From Amycolatopsis sp. GM8 (GTDB lineage Bacteria > Actinomycetota > Actinomycetes > Mycobacteriales > Pseudonocardiaceae), in NCBI RefSeq assembly GCF_021653975.1, contig NZ_JAJKFK010000005.1:62001-126000 (forward strand): a stretch of 64,000 nucleotides of DNA, written 5' to 3'. Shown piece after piece: positions 46,215 through 54,263 of this stretch. Made by a program: the position numbers and the translations under genes. Numbering within the stretch: position 1 is the stretch's first letter; each line of letters starts with the position of its first letter. The notes beneath the pieces are model-generated. The model searched no databases. It saw nothing but the letters and a program-made list of their open reading frames with translations, and had not been told where the DNA came from.

Positions 46215-47825
46215 GTGCGTAAGCGATGGAGGCAGGCCGCAGTGGCCGGGGCGGTGGGGCTGCTCGGGTGTACGGCGGCGGTGCCGGCCGCACAGGCGCA
46301 ACCCGGTGGCGCACATGTGCTCCTGCTGAGTGTGGACGGTCTGCACCAGTCGGATCTCGCGTGGTACGTGGCGAAGCATCCCGGCTCGGCGCTCGCGGCG
46401 CTGACGCACCAGGGAACCGAATACACGAACGCCCGGACGCCCGTGCCGTCGGATTCATTTCCCGGCATGGTCGCGCAGGTCACCGGCGGCAATCCTGGCA
46501 CCACCGGCGTCTACTACGACGACACCTACAACGCGCGCCTGCTGCCCGCCGGCACCACGTCGTGTGCCGGGGCCAAGCCGGGCGCCGAGGTGGACTACAC
46601 CGAGGATCTCGACAAGAACAAGAACAGCATCGACGCCGGGCAGGGGCTTCCTGGCCTGCCGAACGGGGTGCTCGCGATGACCGGCAAGCCGCAGACCCTG
46701 CTCAACCCCGCCGCGCTGCCGGTCGACCCGGCGACCTGCAAGCCGGTCTACCCGGACCAGTACCTGAAGGTCAACACGGTGTTCGAGGTCGCGCACCAGG
46801 CGGGCCTGCGCACGGCGTGGTCGGACAAGCACCCGGCCTACGAGATGCTCAACGGGCCGTCCGGCGCGGGTATCGACGACCTGTTCACCCCGGAGATCAA
46901 CAGCAGCACCGCGACCGGCGACTGGACCACGGACAACGCCGACACCCGCACCTACGACGGCTACAAGGTGCGCGCGGTGCTCAACGAGATCGACGGCTAC
47001 GACCACAGCCGCACCACCAAACCCGGCACGCCGGCCGTCTTCGGGATGAACTTCCAAGCCGTGTCGACCGCGCAGAAACTGCCTGCCTCGGACGGAAAGC
47101 AGGGCGGCTACCTCCCGGACGGGACGCCCGGGCCACTGCTGTCGGACACCCTGGACTGGGTCAACGGGCAGGTCGGCGCGATGCGGGACGAGCTGCGCAA
47201 GGAGCACCTCGCCGGCAACACCACGATCATCCTGTCCGCGAAGCACGGCCAGTCGCCGATCGACCCGTCCGCGCTGACCCGGATCGACGACGGCCCCCTG
47301 CTGGACGGGCTGAACTCCGCCTGGCGTGCCGCGCACCCCGGCGCGGCCGATCTCGTCGCGCACTCGGTCGACGACGACGCCATGCTGCTGTGGTTCACCG
47401 ACCGCTCCCCCGCCGCGATCGCATTCGCCAAGAACTACCTGCTCGCGCAATCCGGCACCGGTAACGGCATCAACGGTCAGCCGAAGTCGTTCGTCCACTC
47501 CGGACTGCAGGCGGTCTACTCCGGCGCGGACTACTTCCACGTGTCCGCCGGCGACGCGCGGGTGCCGGATCTCTTCGGGGTCGCCCAGTACGGCGTGGTC
47601 TACACCGGTGGCAAGAAGAAGATCGCCGAGCACGGCGGCGCGGCCCCGGACGACCGTGACGTGGCGCTCGTCGTCAGCGGTCCGCGCGTGGCACACGACG
47701 TGGTCGGCAGCACCGTCGAAACCACCCAGATCGCGCCGACCATCCTCAGCCTGCTCCGGCTGAACCCGTCGGCGCTGCAGGCGGTCCGGATCGAGCACAC
47801 GCAGGTGCTGCCCGACCAGCGGTAG
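46215..47825 (+). CDS. Exported alkaline phosphatase-superfamily phosphodiesterase
   Basis: This 536-residue protein has a signal peptide (RKRWRQ, hydrophobic core, cleavage near AQAQ) and the type I phosphodiesterase/nucleotide pyrophosphatase fold. VLLLSVDGLHQSDL holds the first metal Asp, TPVPSDSFPG the nucleophile region, and later SAKHGQSPID another metal site. It hydrolyses phosphate esters outside the cell; the substrate is not known. I use GTG 46215 (GGAGG nine bases upstream); TTG 46212 is also possible. A 215-base part of this gene (47247-47461) is copied, inverted, at 50155-50369. Confidence 0.85.
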   Translation: MRKRWRQAAVAGAVGLLGCTAAVPAAQAQPGGAHVLLLSVDGLHQSDLAWYVAKHPGSALAALTHQGTEYTNARTPVPSDSFPGMVAQVTGGNPGTTGVYYDDTYNARLLPAGTTSCAGAKPGAEVDYTEDLDKNKNSIDAGQGLPGLPNGVLAMTGKPQTLLNPAALPVDPATCKPVYPDQYLKVNTVFEVAHQAGLRTAWSDKHPAYEMLNGPSGAGIDDLFTPEINSSTATGDWTTDNADTRTYDGYKVRAVLNEIDGYDHSRTTKPGTPAVFGMNFQAVSTAQKLPASDGKQGGYLPDGTPGPLLSDTLDWVNGQVGAMRDELRKEHLAGNTTIILSAKHGQSPIDPSALTRIDDGPLLDGLNSAWRAAHPGAADLVAHSVDDDAMLLWFTDRSPAAIAFAKNYLLAQSGTGNGINGQPKSFVHSGLQAVYSGADYFHVSAGDARVPDLFGVAQYGVVYTGGKKKIAEHGGAAPDDRDVALVVSGPRVAHDVVGSTVETTQIAPTILSLLRLNPSALQAVRIEHTQVLPDQR

Positions 47826-47826
47826 C

Positions 47827-48228
47827 TCAACGCGAAGGCCTGGCCGCCGCGACCGTGAGATACGCGCTCAACGCCGTGATCAAGATGGCGACGGGCACGT
47901 GCGCGGCGACCAGGCTGTGCCGGTCCCCGGCCGCTTCGCCGAGCCCGGTCTCGACGACCAGCAGGACGAACAAACCCACGGACTGCGCGACGAGCACCGG
48001 GCGGCGGCGCAGGGTCACGATCGCCAGGATCGCGGCGGCCAGCGCGACGAGCGCCATCGCCACCGCGGTGATCTGGTGCACGTGTACCCACGCCGTGCCG
48101 AGGCGGCCCATGAACAAACCCGCTGACACGCCTTGGAAAAGCACACCCAGCAACACTAGTCCATTGAGGACGGTGAAGCCCGGTGCGCTTTTCAGTGCGT
48201 GGTCTTCTCTCGCCGGTGCGATGGTCAT
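47827..48228 (-). CDS. Four-helix membrane protein, unknown function
   Basis: This 133-residue protein has four membrane helices (about 18-38, 46-66, 74-92 and 105-128) with HVHQ in the second, a possible metal or heme ligand. It is coupled to the carboxymuconolactone decarboxylase-type gene by a four-base overlap. It may be part of the output of the ECF41-type sigma factor nearby. Confidence 0.7.
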   Translation of the reverse strand: MTIAPAREDHALKSAPGFTVLNGLVLLGVLFQGVSAGLFMGRLGTAWVHVHQITAVAMALVALAAAILAIVTLRRRPVLVAQSVGLFVLLVVETGLGEAAGDRHSLVAAHVPVAILITALSAYLTVAAARPSR

Positions 48229-48800
48229 GAGCGCTCTCCTTCCGTGACGAACCCGGCGGCACCGATGCCGAGGCCGATGTTGAACCGGCTGCGCAGGTTC
48301 TCCAGTGCGATCACATGGGTCAGCTCGACGAGCTGGGCGTCCGTGAGGTGCGCGCGGAGCGCCGCGAACACCTCGTCCGGGACATGCGCAGGGGTGCGGC
48401 ACATCCCGGCCGCGTAGTCGAGCACCCGCTTCTCCAGTTCGGTGAACAGCGGGCTGTCCTGGTAGGCGGCCAGCGCGCCCACTTCGGCGTCGGCCAGGCC
48501 CCAGCGCCGCGCGACCACCGAACCCAGGTCGATGCAGTACGCGCAGGCCACCAGGTTGGCGGCCTTGAGCTCGGCCAGCGCCCGTAACCGCCGGTCCAGT
48601 CGCTTGAGCCTGCCGGTGGCGGTTTCCAGTGCGGCGTAACCGAAAAGCAGACCCGGCAGGTGGGCGTAGAGCCGCAGCGGGTCGAGCATCGCCTCGGGCG
48701 CCTGGTCACTGAGCCGGGTGAGGCCGCGGCGGGTGAAGTGGTAGACCAGCCGTACGGCCGGTCCGGCGCGGGTGTCGCTGATTCCCTCGATACGTGGCAT
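48225..48800 (-). CDS. Carboxymuconolactone decarboxylase (AhpD-like) family protein
   Basis: This 191-residue helical protein has the CxxC of the AhpD-like family, Cys86 and Cys89 in VACAYCIDLGS, and ELTHVIALEN later. Members act as peroxidase-type reductants or decarboxylases. It has a strong GAGGAGG site. It is divergent from an ECF41-type sigma factor; this pairing (ECF41 with a carboxymuconolactone decarboxylase, oxidoreductase or epimerase gene) is a known pattern, so it is probably the sigma factor's target. Confidence 0.88.
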   Translation of the reverse strand: MPRIEGISDTRAGPAVRLVYHFTRRGLTRLSDQAPEAMLDPLRLYAHLPGLLFGYAALETATGRLKRLDRRLRALAELKAANLVACAYCIDLGSVVARRWGLADAEVGALAAYQDSPLFTELEKRVLDYAAGMCRTPAHVPDEVFAALRAHLTDAQLVELTHVIALENLRSRFNIGLGIGAAGFVTEGERS

Positions 48801-48812
48801 GGGTGACCTCCT

Positions 48813-48878
48813 CGCGTTACCTTTCGCCGGCGCGCTCCGTCTCTGCTATGACGGCGAAGAAGGCGGGAAGGTAACGCG
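48813..48878. promoter_or_regulatory. Long-armed inverted repeat in the ECF41 divergent region
   Basis: CGCGTTACCTT at 48813-48823 and AAGGTAACGCG at 48868-48878 are perfect complements that frame the 78-base gap. Each arm lies in the 5' leader of one gene, the right one ending directly at the sigma factor's GTG. It could bind a regulator or set similar leaders in both mRNAs. I did not find the ECF41 TGTCACA -35 element. Confidence 0.5.
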
Positions 48879-49745
48879 GTGGACGATCAGGATTGGCTGG
48901 TGCACCGGTTCGAGGAGCGGCGATCGCAGCTGACCGCGGTCGCCTACCGGATGCTCGGTTCGCGCAGCGACGCCGGCGACGCGGTGCAGGAAACCTGGCT
49001 GCGGCTGAGCCGGACGGACACCAACGACGTCGACAACCTGTCGGCATGGCTGACGACCGTGGTCGCGCGCGTGTGCCTCGACATGCTGCGGCAGCGGGCG
49101 GCGCGCCGGGAGGAACCGCTCGGGGTGCACCTGCCGGACCCGATCGTCGAGCCCTGGCCGGCGGACGATCAACCGGAAGATCAAACGGTGCTCGCCGACG
49201 CGGTGGGCCTCGCGCTGCTCGTCGTCCTCGACACGCTCACCCCGGCGGAGCGGCTGGCGTTCGTGCTGCACGACATGTTCGCGGTTCCGTTCGACCGGAT
49301 CGCCGTGCTGCTGGAGCGCTCGCCGGCGGCGGCCAAGATGCTCGCCAGCCGGGCCCGCCGCCGCGTCCACGGCACCCCGGTTCCCGACGCCGATCTGATC
49401 CGGCAGCGCGAGGTGGTCGACGCGTTTTTCGCCGCGGCCCGGAGCGGCGATTTCGGTGCGCTGGTGGAGGTTCTGGCCCCGGACGTCGTGCTGCGCGGGG
49501 ACGGCGGCGCGGCCCGGCCGAACGTGTCGCGGGTGCTGCGCGGGGCGCGCGAGGTGGCGAAACAAGCTGTCATGTTCGCCCAGCTGGCCCCGTTCGTCCG
49601 GCCCGCTCTGGTCAACAACGCCGCCGGCGCGATTGTTGTCCACAATGGACGGATGGTGACGGTGCTGGCGTTCACCGTCGTCCACGACAAAATCGCGGCG
49701 CTGGACGTGTTCGCCGACCCGGACCGGCTCGCCGCCCTCGACTGA
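48879..49745 (+). CDS. ECF41-type sigma factor with SnoaL-like tail
   Basis: This 288-residue protein has ECF sigma regions 2 (FEERRSQLTAVAYRMLGS, DAVQETWLRL) and 4 (LTPAERLAFVLHDMF and the following HTH). The C-terminal SnoaL-like domain (about 175-288) carries GDGG at 207-210. ECF41 members have no anti-sigma factor; their tail controls activity. The divergent carboxymuconolactone decarboxylase-type operon is the expected target. The signal is unknown. Confidence 0.9.
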   Translation: MDDQDWLVHRFEERRSQLTAVAYRMLGSRSDAGDAVQETWLRLSRTDTNDVDNLSAWLTTVVARVCLDMLRQRAARREEPLGVHLPDPIVEPWPADDQPEDQTVLADAVGLALLVVLDTLTPAERLAFVLHDMFAVPFDRIAVLLERSPAAAKMLASRARRRVHGTPVPDADLIRQREVVDAFFAAARSGDFGALVEVLAPDVVLRGDGGAARPNVSRVLRGAREVAKQAVMFAQLAPFVRPALVNNAAGAIVVHNGRMVTVLAFTVVHDKIAALDVFADPDRLAALD

Positions 49746-49772
49746 CTCTTGGCCGCACGCCGGATCGGCGTA

Positions 49773-49791
49773 TATGGTTAGGCTTACCTAA
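49773..49791 (+). promoter_or_regulatory. Iron box (IdeR/DmdR type)
   Basis: TATGGTTAGGCTTACCTAA matches 16 of 19 positions of the iron-box consensus TTAGGTTAGGCTAACCTAA. It lies 22 bases before the methyltransferase pseudogene, so that gene was once iron-repressed, as genes near siderophore functions often are. Confidence 0.7.
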
Positions 49792-49812
49792 TCACGAGCC
49801 AAGGGGAACGGC

Positions 49813-50512
49813 ATGCGCGGACCTGCCCTGGACCCGGTGGCGATGACCTTGTACACCCCGCTGTACGCCCGCGCCCACGCGGCGAAACTGGTGCCGGGCG
49901 CGGGTTTCACCGATCCGCTCGCCGCCGGACTGCTGGCCTCGGCGGACGTGACCGCGCCGGTTGTGCTGCGCGATCGCGGCAACGTCGCGGGCGCCGTCTG
50001 GCGTGCCGCGATCTTCGACGACCTGACCGAGCGGTTCTGCCAGGCACATCCCGACGGCCTGGTGATCTCCGCGGGCATCGGCCTGTGCACCCGCCGCCAG
50101 CGGCTGCGGGGCTCGGTCCCGGCAGGCGTGACGTGGGTCGGAGTTGACGTCGCCCCGGTGCCGGATTGCGCGAGCAGGTAGTTCTTGGCGAACGCGATCG
50201 CGGGGGGGAGCGGTCGGTGAACCACAGCAGCATGGCGTCGTCGTCGACCGAGTGCGCGACGAGATCGGCCGCGCCGGGATGGGTGGCGCGCCAGGCGGAG
50301 TTCAGCCCGTCCAGCAGGGGGCCGTCGTCGATGCGGGTCAGCACGGACGGGTCGGTCGGCGACTGGCCGGGCTGGCTCCCGGCTGGACGCTGCGCGGAGA
50401 GCACGACGTCATGGGCCGGATCTCCGCGCTCCATCGGGCAGTCGCCGCGACGTTTCACACGGTGACCCGTGGCGCCCGGCTCTACGCGATCGCCCACCTC
50501 GAAGCCACGTAG
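49813..50512 (+). pseudogene. Class I methyltransferase (LCM type) with central replacement
   Basis: The first 114 codons (49813-50154) encode the N-terminus of a leucine-carboxyl-methyltransferase-like SAM enzyme: TPLYARAHAAKL, then HPDGLVISAGIGL (SAM site). The last 45 codons, up to TAG 50512, encode a matching C-terminus (HRAVAATFHTVTRGARLYAI). Between them, 50155-50369 is an inverted copy of part of the phosphodiesterase gene at 47247-47461, about 96% identical with one single-base deletion. The middle of the methyltransferase is missing, so it is inactive. Confidence 0.85.
50155..50369 (-). repeat. Inverted partial copy of the phosphodiesterase gene
   Basis: Read on the minus strand this gives QSPTDPSVLTRIDDGPLLDG and so on, up to LLAQSGTG, almost the same as the intact gene at 47247-47461. 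I count about nine differences, including one single-base deletion in a C-run that breaks the frame. No inverted repeats, transposase or target duplications are visible at its ends. Confidence 0.88.
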
Positions 50513-50525
50513 ACCGGGCCGGTCG

Positions 50526-51551
50526 CTAGCCGACTGTCGCGCTCAGCAGGAGGTCGGCCACCGCAGGCTCGGGTTCGAGCTCGCCCTCCTCGATCCGGGC
50601 GGCGATCTCGACGACACGCTCGTTGACCGGGGCGCGGCCGCCGAGGCGGGCCTGCTGGGCGACGATGTGGCCGTTGATCTGGTGGACCTCGCTCCGGCGG
50701 CCTTTGATCCAGTCCTGCAGGACGGTGGTCTGCTGGCCGGGGGTGACGAACTTGTCGTGCACGGTGTCCAGCAGGGTCGCCGCGATCTTCTCCGGGTCGG
50801 CGAAGTCAGCGGCGGTGAGGCCGAGGACCGGCCGCATGGTGTGGCCGAGGCTGATCCCGGTGCGGACCGCCTCGTTGCCGGCTTCGACCATGATCTCGCG
50901 GACGCCGGGGATGGCGGCGGCTTCGTGCACGGTCAGGTTCAGCACCGCGGAGGTGACGAGCTCGGTGCAGTTGGCCACGAGCTTCATCCATTTCGAGGAC
51001 AGGATGTCGTCGGAGACCTCGACGGTTCCGGAGTTCCGCAGTAACGCCGCCGCCTGCGTGGCACGCGCCTGCGAGTCCGGGGTGAGGCCGCCGACGGCGA
51101 ACCAGGATTGCGAGCGCGGCGTGTCGCGGTGGATGACCCCGGGAGTGAACATGTTCGACGCGACCTCGATCACGGCGCCGACGGCACGGTCGGCACCCAC
51201 GACGTCGGCGATGGTTTCGAGCGTCATGCCGTTCTGGACGCCGACGACGACGCCGTCCCCGGCGACGAGCGGCTTGATCAGTTCACAGGCCCAGCGCGTG
51301 TCATAAGCCTTTACCAGCAAGAAAACGACGTCGAACCGGGTGCGCAGGGTCGCGACCTCGCAGAGGTGATGGGCGCGGACCGGGGTTTCTTCGCTGGCGT
51401 CCGGCATCTCGACGCGGAGCCCGTGTTCGCGCATCGCGGCGACATGTTCGGGCCACTGCTCGATGAAGGTCACGTCCAGACCGGCGCGGGTGAGGTCGGC
51501 GCCGATCGATCCGCCGTTGGCGCCGGTGCCGAGAACGGCGATCCTGGTCAT
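50526..51551 (-). CDS. Ketopantoate reductase-like (PanE/ApbA family) oxidoreductase
   Basis: This 341-residue protein has a Rossmann start (IAVLGTGANGGSIG), VKAYDT, GVQNGM and the C-terminal ApbA domain with the catalytic Lys in SSKWMKLVANC. Its place in a catabolic cluster, one base from its GntR regulator gene, argues against a role in pantothenate synthesis; reduction of another 2-keto acid is more likely. A second ATG directly upstream (51554) is possible. Confidence 0.87.
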   Translation of the reverse strand: MTRIAVLGTGANGGSIGADLTRAGLDVTFIEQWPEHVAAMREHGLRVEMPDASEETPVRAHHLCEVATLRTRFDVVFLLVKAYDTRWACELIKPLVAGDGVVVGVQNGMTLETIADVVGADRAVGAVIEVASNMFTPGVIHRDTPRSQSWFAVGGLTPDSQARATQAAALLRNSGTVEVSDDILSSKWMKLVANCTELVTSAVLNLTVHEAAAIPGVREIMVEAGNEAVRTGISLGHTMRPVLGLTAADFADPEKIAATLLDTVHDKFVTPGQQTTVLQDWIKGRRSEVHQINGHIVAQQARLGGRAPVNERVVEIAARIEEGELEPEPAVADLLLSATVG

Positions 51552-52270
51552 CATTTCTCCTGTTTCGCCGGGGAACGCAAGCCGTTGGTGTTGGGTTCGT
51601 CGGTGGCGACGCTGATCAGCAACTGGGCGGTGTGGGCGATGTGGTCGCGGATGAGCTGGGCGGCCTGCTCGGCCTGGCGCCCGATGGCCGCCTCCAGCAG
51701 GGCCCGGTGCTCGCCGGCGAGGTCGCGGTCGGGTTCCTGACCGAACGACACCGACCACTGGCGGTAGAGTTCGGCCTCCTCGCGGAGGTTGCGCGCGGTA
51801 CTGAGCAGCCGGCGATTGGTGCAGCCGTCGATCAGGGCGAGATGGAACGCGGCGTGCGCGGCCGCCCACTCGTCCGTCGGGTGCCCCGGGTCGTCGTCGC
51901 TGAGGAAGACCGCGCGTTCGAGCACGTGATGTGCCGCGACCGCCCGTGATTCCCACTGCACGTCGCCCTCCAGCACGGACAGGCGCAACACGAGCGATTC
52001 GACCTCGACCCGGGCGCGGGTGAGGTCCGCCAGGTCTTCGTGCGACAGCGGGGTCACGATGTAACCCTGGTGGGCCTGGTTTTTGACCAGCCCCTCCGCC
52101 ATCAGGCGGGTCAGCGCTTCGCGCGCGGCGCCGACGCTGACGCTGTAGCTCTCGCACAACTCCGGGAACTTCAGCCGGGCACCCGGCACCAGCCGCCCGC
52201 CGAGGATGTCACTGCGCAGCCGGCGGTGCACCTCGTCGGTGCGGGTCCCGGCCGTTCCTTGTTTCGCCAC
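51551..52270 (-). CDS. GntR-family (FCD-type) regulator of the catabolic island
   Basis: This 239-residue regulator has an N-terminal winged HTH (VHRRLRSDILGGRLVPGARL, later SVSVGAAREALTRLMAEGLV) and an FCD effector domain (about 95-225, with FHLALID and HIAHTAQ). The start is GTG 52270; the frame is open further upstream into the promoter region. It is divergent from the FAH-family gene and overlaps the reductase gene, so it likely controls both directions. Confidence 0.88.
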   Translation of the reverse strand: MAKQGTAGTRTDEVHRRLRSDILGGRLVPGARLKFPELCESYSVSVGAAREALTRLMAEGLVKNQAHQGYIVTPLSHEDLADLTRARVEVESLVLRLSVLEGDVQWESRAVAAHHVLERAVFLSDDDPGHPTDEWAAAHAAFHLALIDGCTNRRLLSTARNLREEAELYRQWSVSFGQEPDRDLAGEHRALLEAAIGRQAEQAAQLIRDHIAHTAQLLISVATDEPNTNGLRSPAKQEK

Positions 52271-52414
52271 GCTTCGTACCTTACCCGCTAATGCGAACGT
52301 TGTCCTAACTTTCGAAAGAGTATTGACCATTCGACCGACGGGGCGTAGACATGGTCCACCGGCAGCGAAGCCAGTGCGGCCGCCGAGGCGGCAGCCTTAA
52401 CGAGGAGTAGTCGC
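52271..52414. promoter_or_regulatory. Divergent promoter region of the catabolic island
   Basis: This 144-base gap is AT-richer than its flanks. It includes a 10-base palindrome CTTTCGAAAG at 52309-52318 and a TTGACC-like element near 52324. It should hold the operators of the GntR protein. Confidence 0.4.
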
Positions 52415-53257
52415 GTGCGATTTGCCACCATCTCCGGTCGGCTCCACCAGGTCATCGCCCCTGGTCGGGTGCTGGACCTCAACACCGCGAGCGGCGGCCG
52501 GCTGCCGGCCGACCCTCAGCAGGCCTACGAGCGCTGGGACGAGGTACTGGAGTTCGCGGCGGCCGGGGGGGTGTCCGACGCCCGCGAAGTGCCCGAGGAG
52601 TCCTACGAGAACCCTGTGCCCGCACCGCGGCAGATCTTCGCGATCGGCTTGAACTACGCCGAGCACGCGGCGGAATCGCATTTCGCGGTGCCCGAGATCC
52701 CGACCGTGTTCACCAAGTTCGTGACCTCGCTGGCCGGACCGTTCGGGACGATCCCGGTGCCGCCCGGTGAGGTGGACTGGGAAGTCGAGCTGGTCGCCAT
52801 CATCGGGCGGCACGCACATCGCGTACCGGCTGAGGACGCCTGGTCACATGTGGCCGGTCTTTCGGTCGGACAGGACATCTCCGAGCGCGTGTTGCAGCGC
52901 AGCGGTCCGGCGCCACAGTTCAGCCTGGGCAAGTCGCATCCGGGTTTCGGGCCGATCGGGCCCGTGGTGGTCACTCCCGACGAGCTGCCCGATCGGGACG
53001 ATCTCGAGCTCGGCTGCCTGATCAACGGTGAGCAGGTGCAGAAGGGCCACACCCGCGACATGGTCTTCCCGGTGTCCGAGCTGATCGCCCAGTTGTCCGC
53101 GGTCACGCCGCTGCTGCCCGGCGACGTCATCTTCACGGGCACCCCGTCCGGGGTCGGCCTCGGCCGGACGCCGCCCCGCTGGCTCAAGCCGGGCGACGAG
53201 CTCGTCAGCTACGTCCGAGGTGTCGGCGAGATGCGCCATCAGCTGGTTGCCGCCTGA
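52415..53257 (+). CDS. Fumarylacetoacetate hydrolase-family protein
   Basis: This 280-residue protein has the FAH catalytic domain: IGLNYAEHAAES, PTVFTKF, then DWEVELVAIIG (metal-binding Glu residues) and IFTGTPSGVG near the end. Family members hydrolyse or isomerise acylpyruvates and ring-fission products such as 2-hydroxyhepta-dienedioates. Start GTG 52415 with GAGGAG upstream. It is the first plus-strand gene of the island, followed after 24 bases by an extradiol-type protein. Confidence 0.9.
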   Translation: MRFATISGRLHQVIAPGRVLDLNTASGGRLPADPQQAYERWDEVLEFAAAGGVSDAREVPEESYENPVPAPRQIFAIGLNYAEHAAESHFAVPEIPTVFTKFVTSLAGPFGTIPVPPGEVDWEVELVAIIGRHAHRVPAEDAWSHVAGLSVGQDISERVLQRSGPAPQFSLGKSHPGFGPIGPVVVTPDELPDRDDLELGCLINGEQVQKGHTRDMVFPVSELIAQLSAVTPLLPGDVIFTGTPSGVGLGRTPPRWLKPGDELVSYVRGVGEMRHQLVAA

Positions 53258-53281
53258 CACAAGGAAAGGAGGGCGGTAACG

Positions 53282-54205
53282 ATGCCGCTCCACCGACTGA
53301 CCGCGATCACCATCGGCGTGCCCAATGTCGCGGAGACGATCGCGTACTACTCCGAGTTCGGGCTGGGCGCGCAGCCCGGAGGATGGCTGGCCAGCACCGA
53401 CGGAGGGCGGCAGCTGCGGGTCGTGCACGCGCCGACCCGGCGGCTGATCGAGCTGAGGATCGGCGCGGAGCACCTCGACGACATCGCCGCCATCGCCCAC
53501 CGCCTGCGGGCGGCCGGGGCACTCGCCGACGAGAGCGGGACCTCCCTGAACACGGTCGAACCCGTGACCGGAACCCGCGTCGTGGTCGAGATCGCCGGCC
53601 CGATCCAGCAGCCCCCGACACCGGCCACCCCGTACAACGGGCCGGGCCGGATCGAGCGGGGCACCGGCCGTGCCCCCGGTGTGCTGCGCGAAACGACCGT
53701 ACGGCCGCGCAAACTCGGCCACGTCGTCGTCGGCTCCACCGACTACGAGGCGAGCATCCGGTTCTTCACCGATCTCATCGGCTTCAAGGTCAGCGACCGG
53801 ATCAAGGGGCACGGTGCGTTCCTGCGCTGCTCCACCGACCATCACAACGTCCTCGTCCTCCATGCCCCGGTCACCTTTCTGCACCACAGTTCCTGGCAGG
53901 TCGACGACGTCGACGAGGTCGGCCGCGGCGCCGCGACCATGCTCGCCGACCACCCGGAACGGCATGTGTGGGGCCTCGGCCGCCACCACGCCGGATCGAA
54001 CTTCTTCTGGTACCTGAAGGATCCCGCCGGCAACTTCTCCGAGTACTACTCCGACATGGACTGCATCATCGACGACCAGCTCTGGTCGCCGGAGACGCTC
54101 GAAGGTGCGCGGGGCCTCTTCAATTGGGGACCGCCACCGCCGCCCTCCTTCCTGGCCCCCGACGACCTCGCCGAGATCATGACCGGCGCCCACCAGCCCG
54201 GCTGA
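53282..54205 (+). CDS. Extradiol dioxygenase-type VOC protein
   Basis: This 307-residue two-domain VOC protein resembles type I extradiol ring-cleavage dioxygenases. The C-terminal domain has the full metal triad: His in KLGHVVV, His in FLHHSSWQVDD and Glu in FSEYYSD. The N-terminal domain lacks these residues, as in the known enzymes. It may cleave a catechol-like or N-heterocyclic diol. It has a strong AAGGAGGG site and is likely co-transcribed with the FAH-family gene. Confidence 0.82.
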   Translation: MPLHRLTAITIGVPNVAETIAYYSEFGLGAQPGGWLASTDGGRQLRVVHAPTRRLIELRIGAEHLDDIAAIAHRLRAAGALADESGTSLNTVEPVTGTRVVVEIAGPIQQPPTPATPYNGPGRIERGTGRAPGVLRETTVRPRKLGHVVVGSTDYEASIRFFTDLIGFKVSDRIKGHGAFLRCSTDHHNVLVLHAPVTFLHHSSWQVDDVDEVGRGAATMLADHPERHVWGLGRHHAGSNFFWYLKDPAGNFSEYYSDMDCIIDDQLWSPETLEGARGLFNWGPPPPPSFLAPDDLAEIMTGAHQPG

Positions 54206-54263
54206 CGGCTCCGTCCACTGTGGACACATCGCGGTATCAATGACGATACGTAGGAGACCCCTG

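Noticed and set aside
47247-50369. Transposon or composite element between the two copies of the phosphodiesterase segment
   Set aside because: The copies are inverted, but no transposase gene, terminal repeats or target duplications are visible, and the genes between are ordinary.
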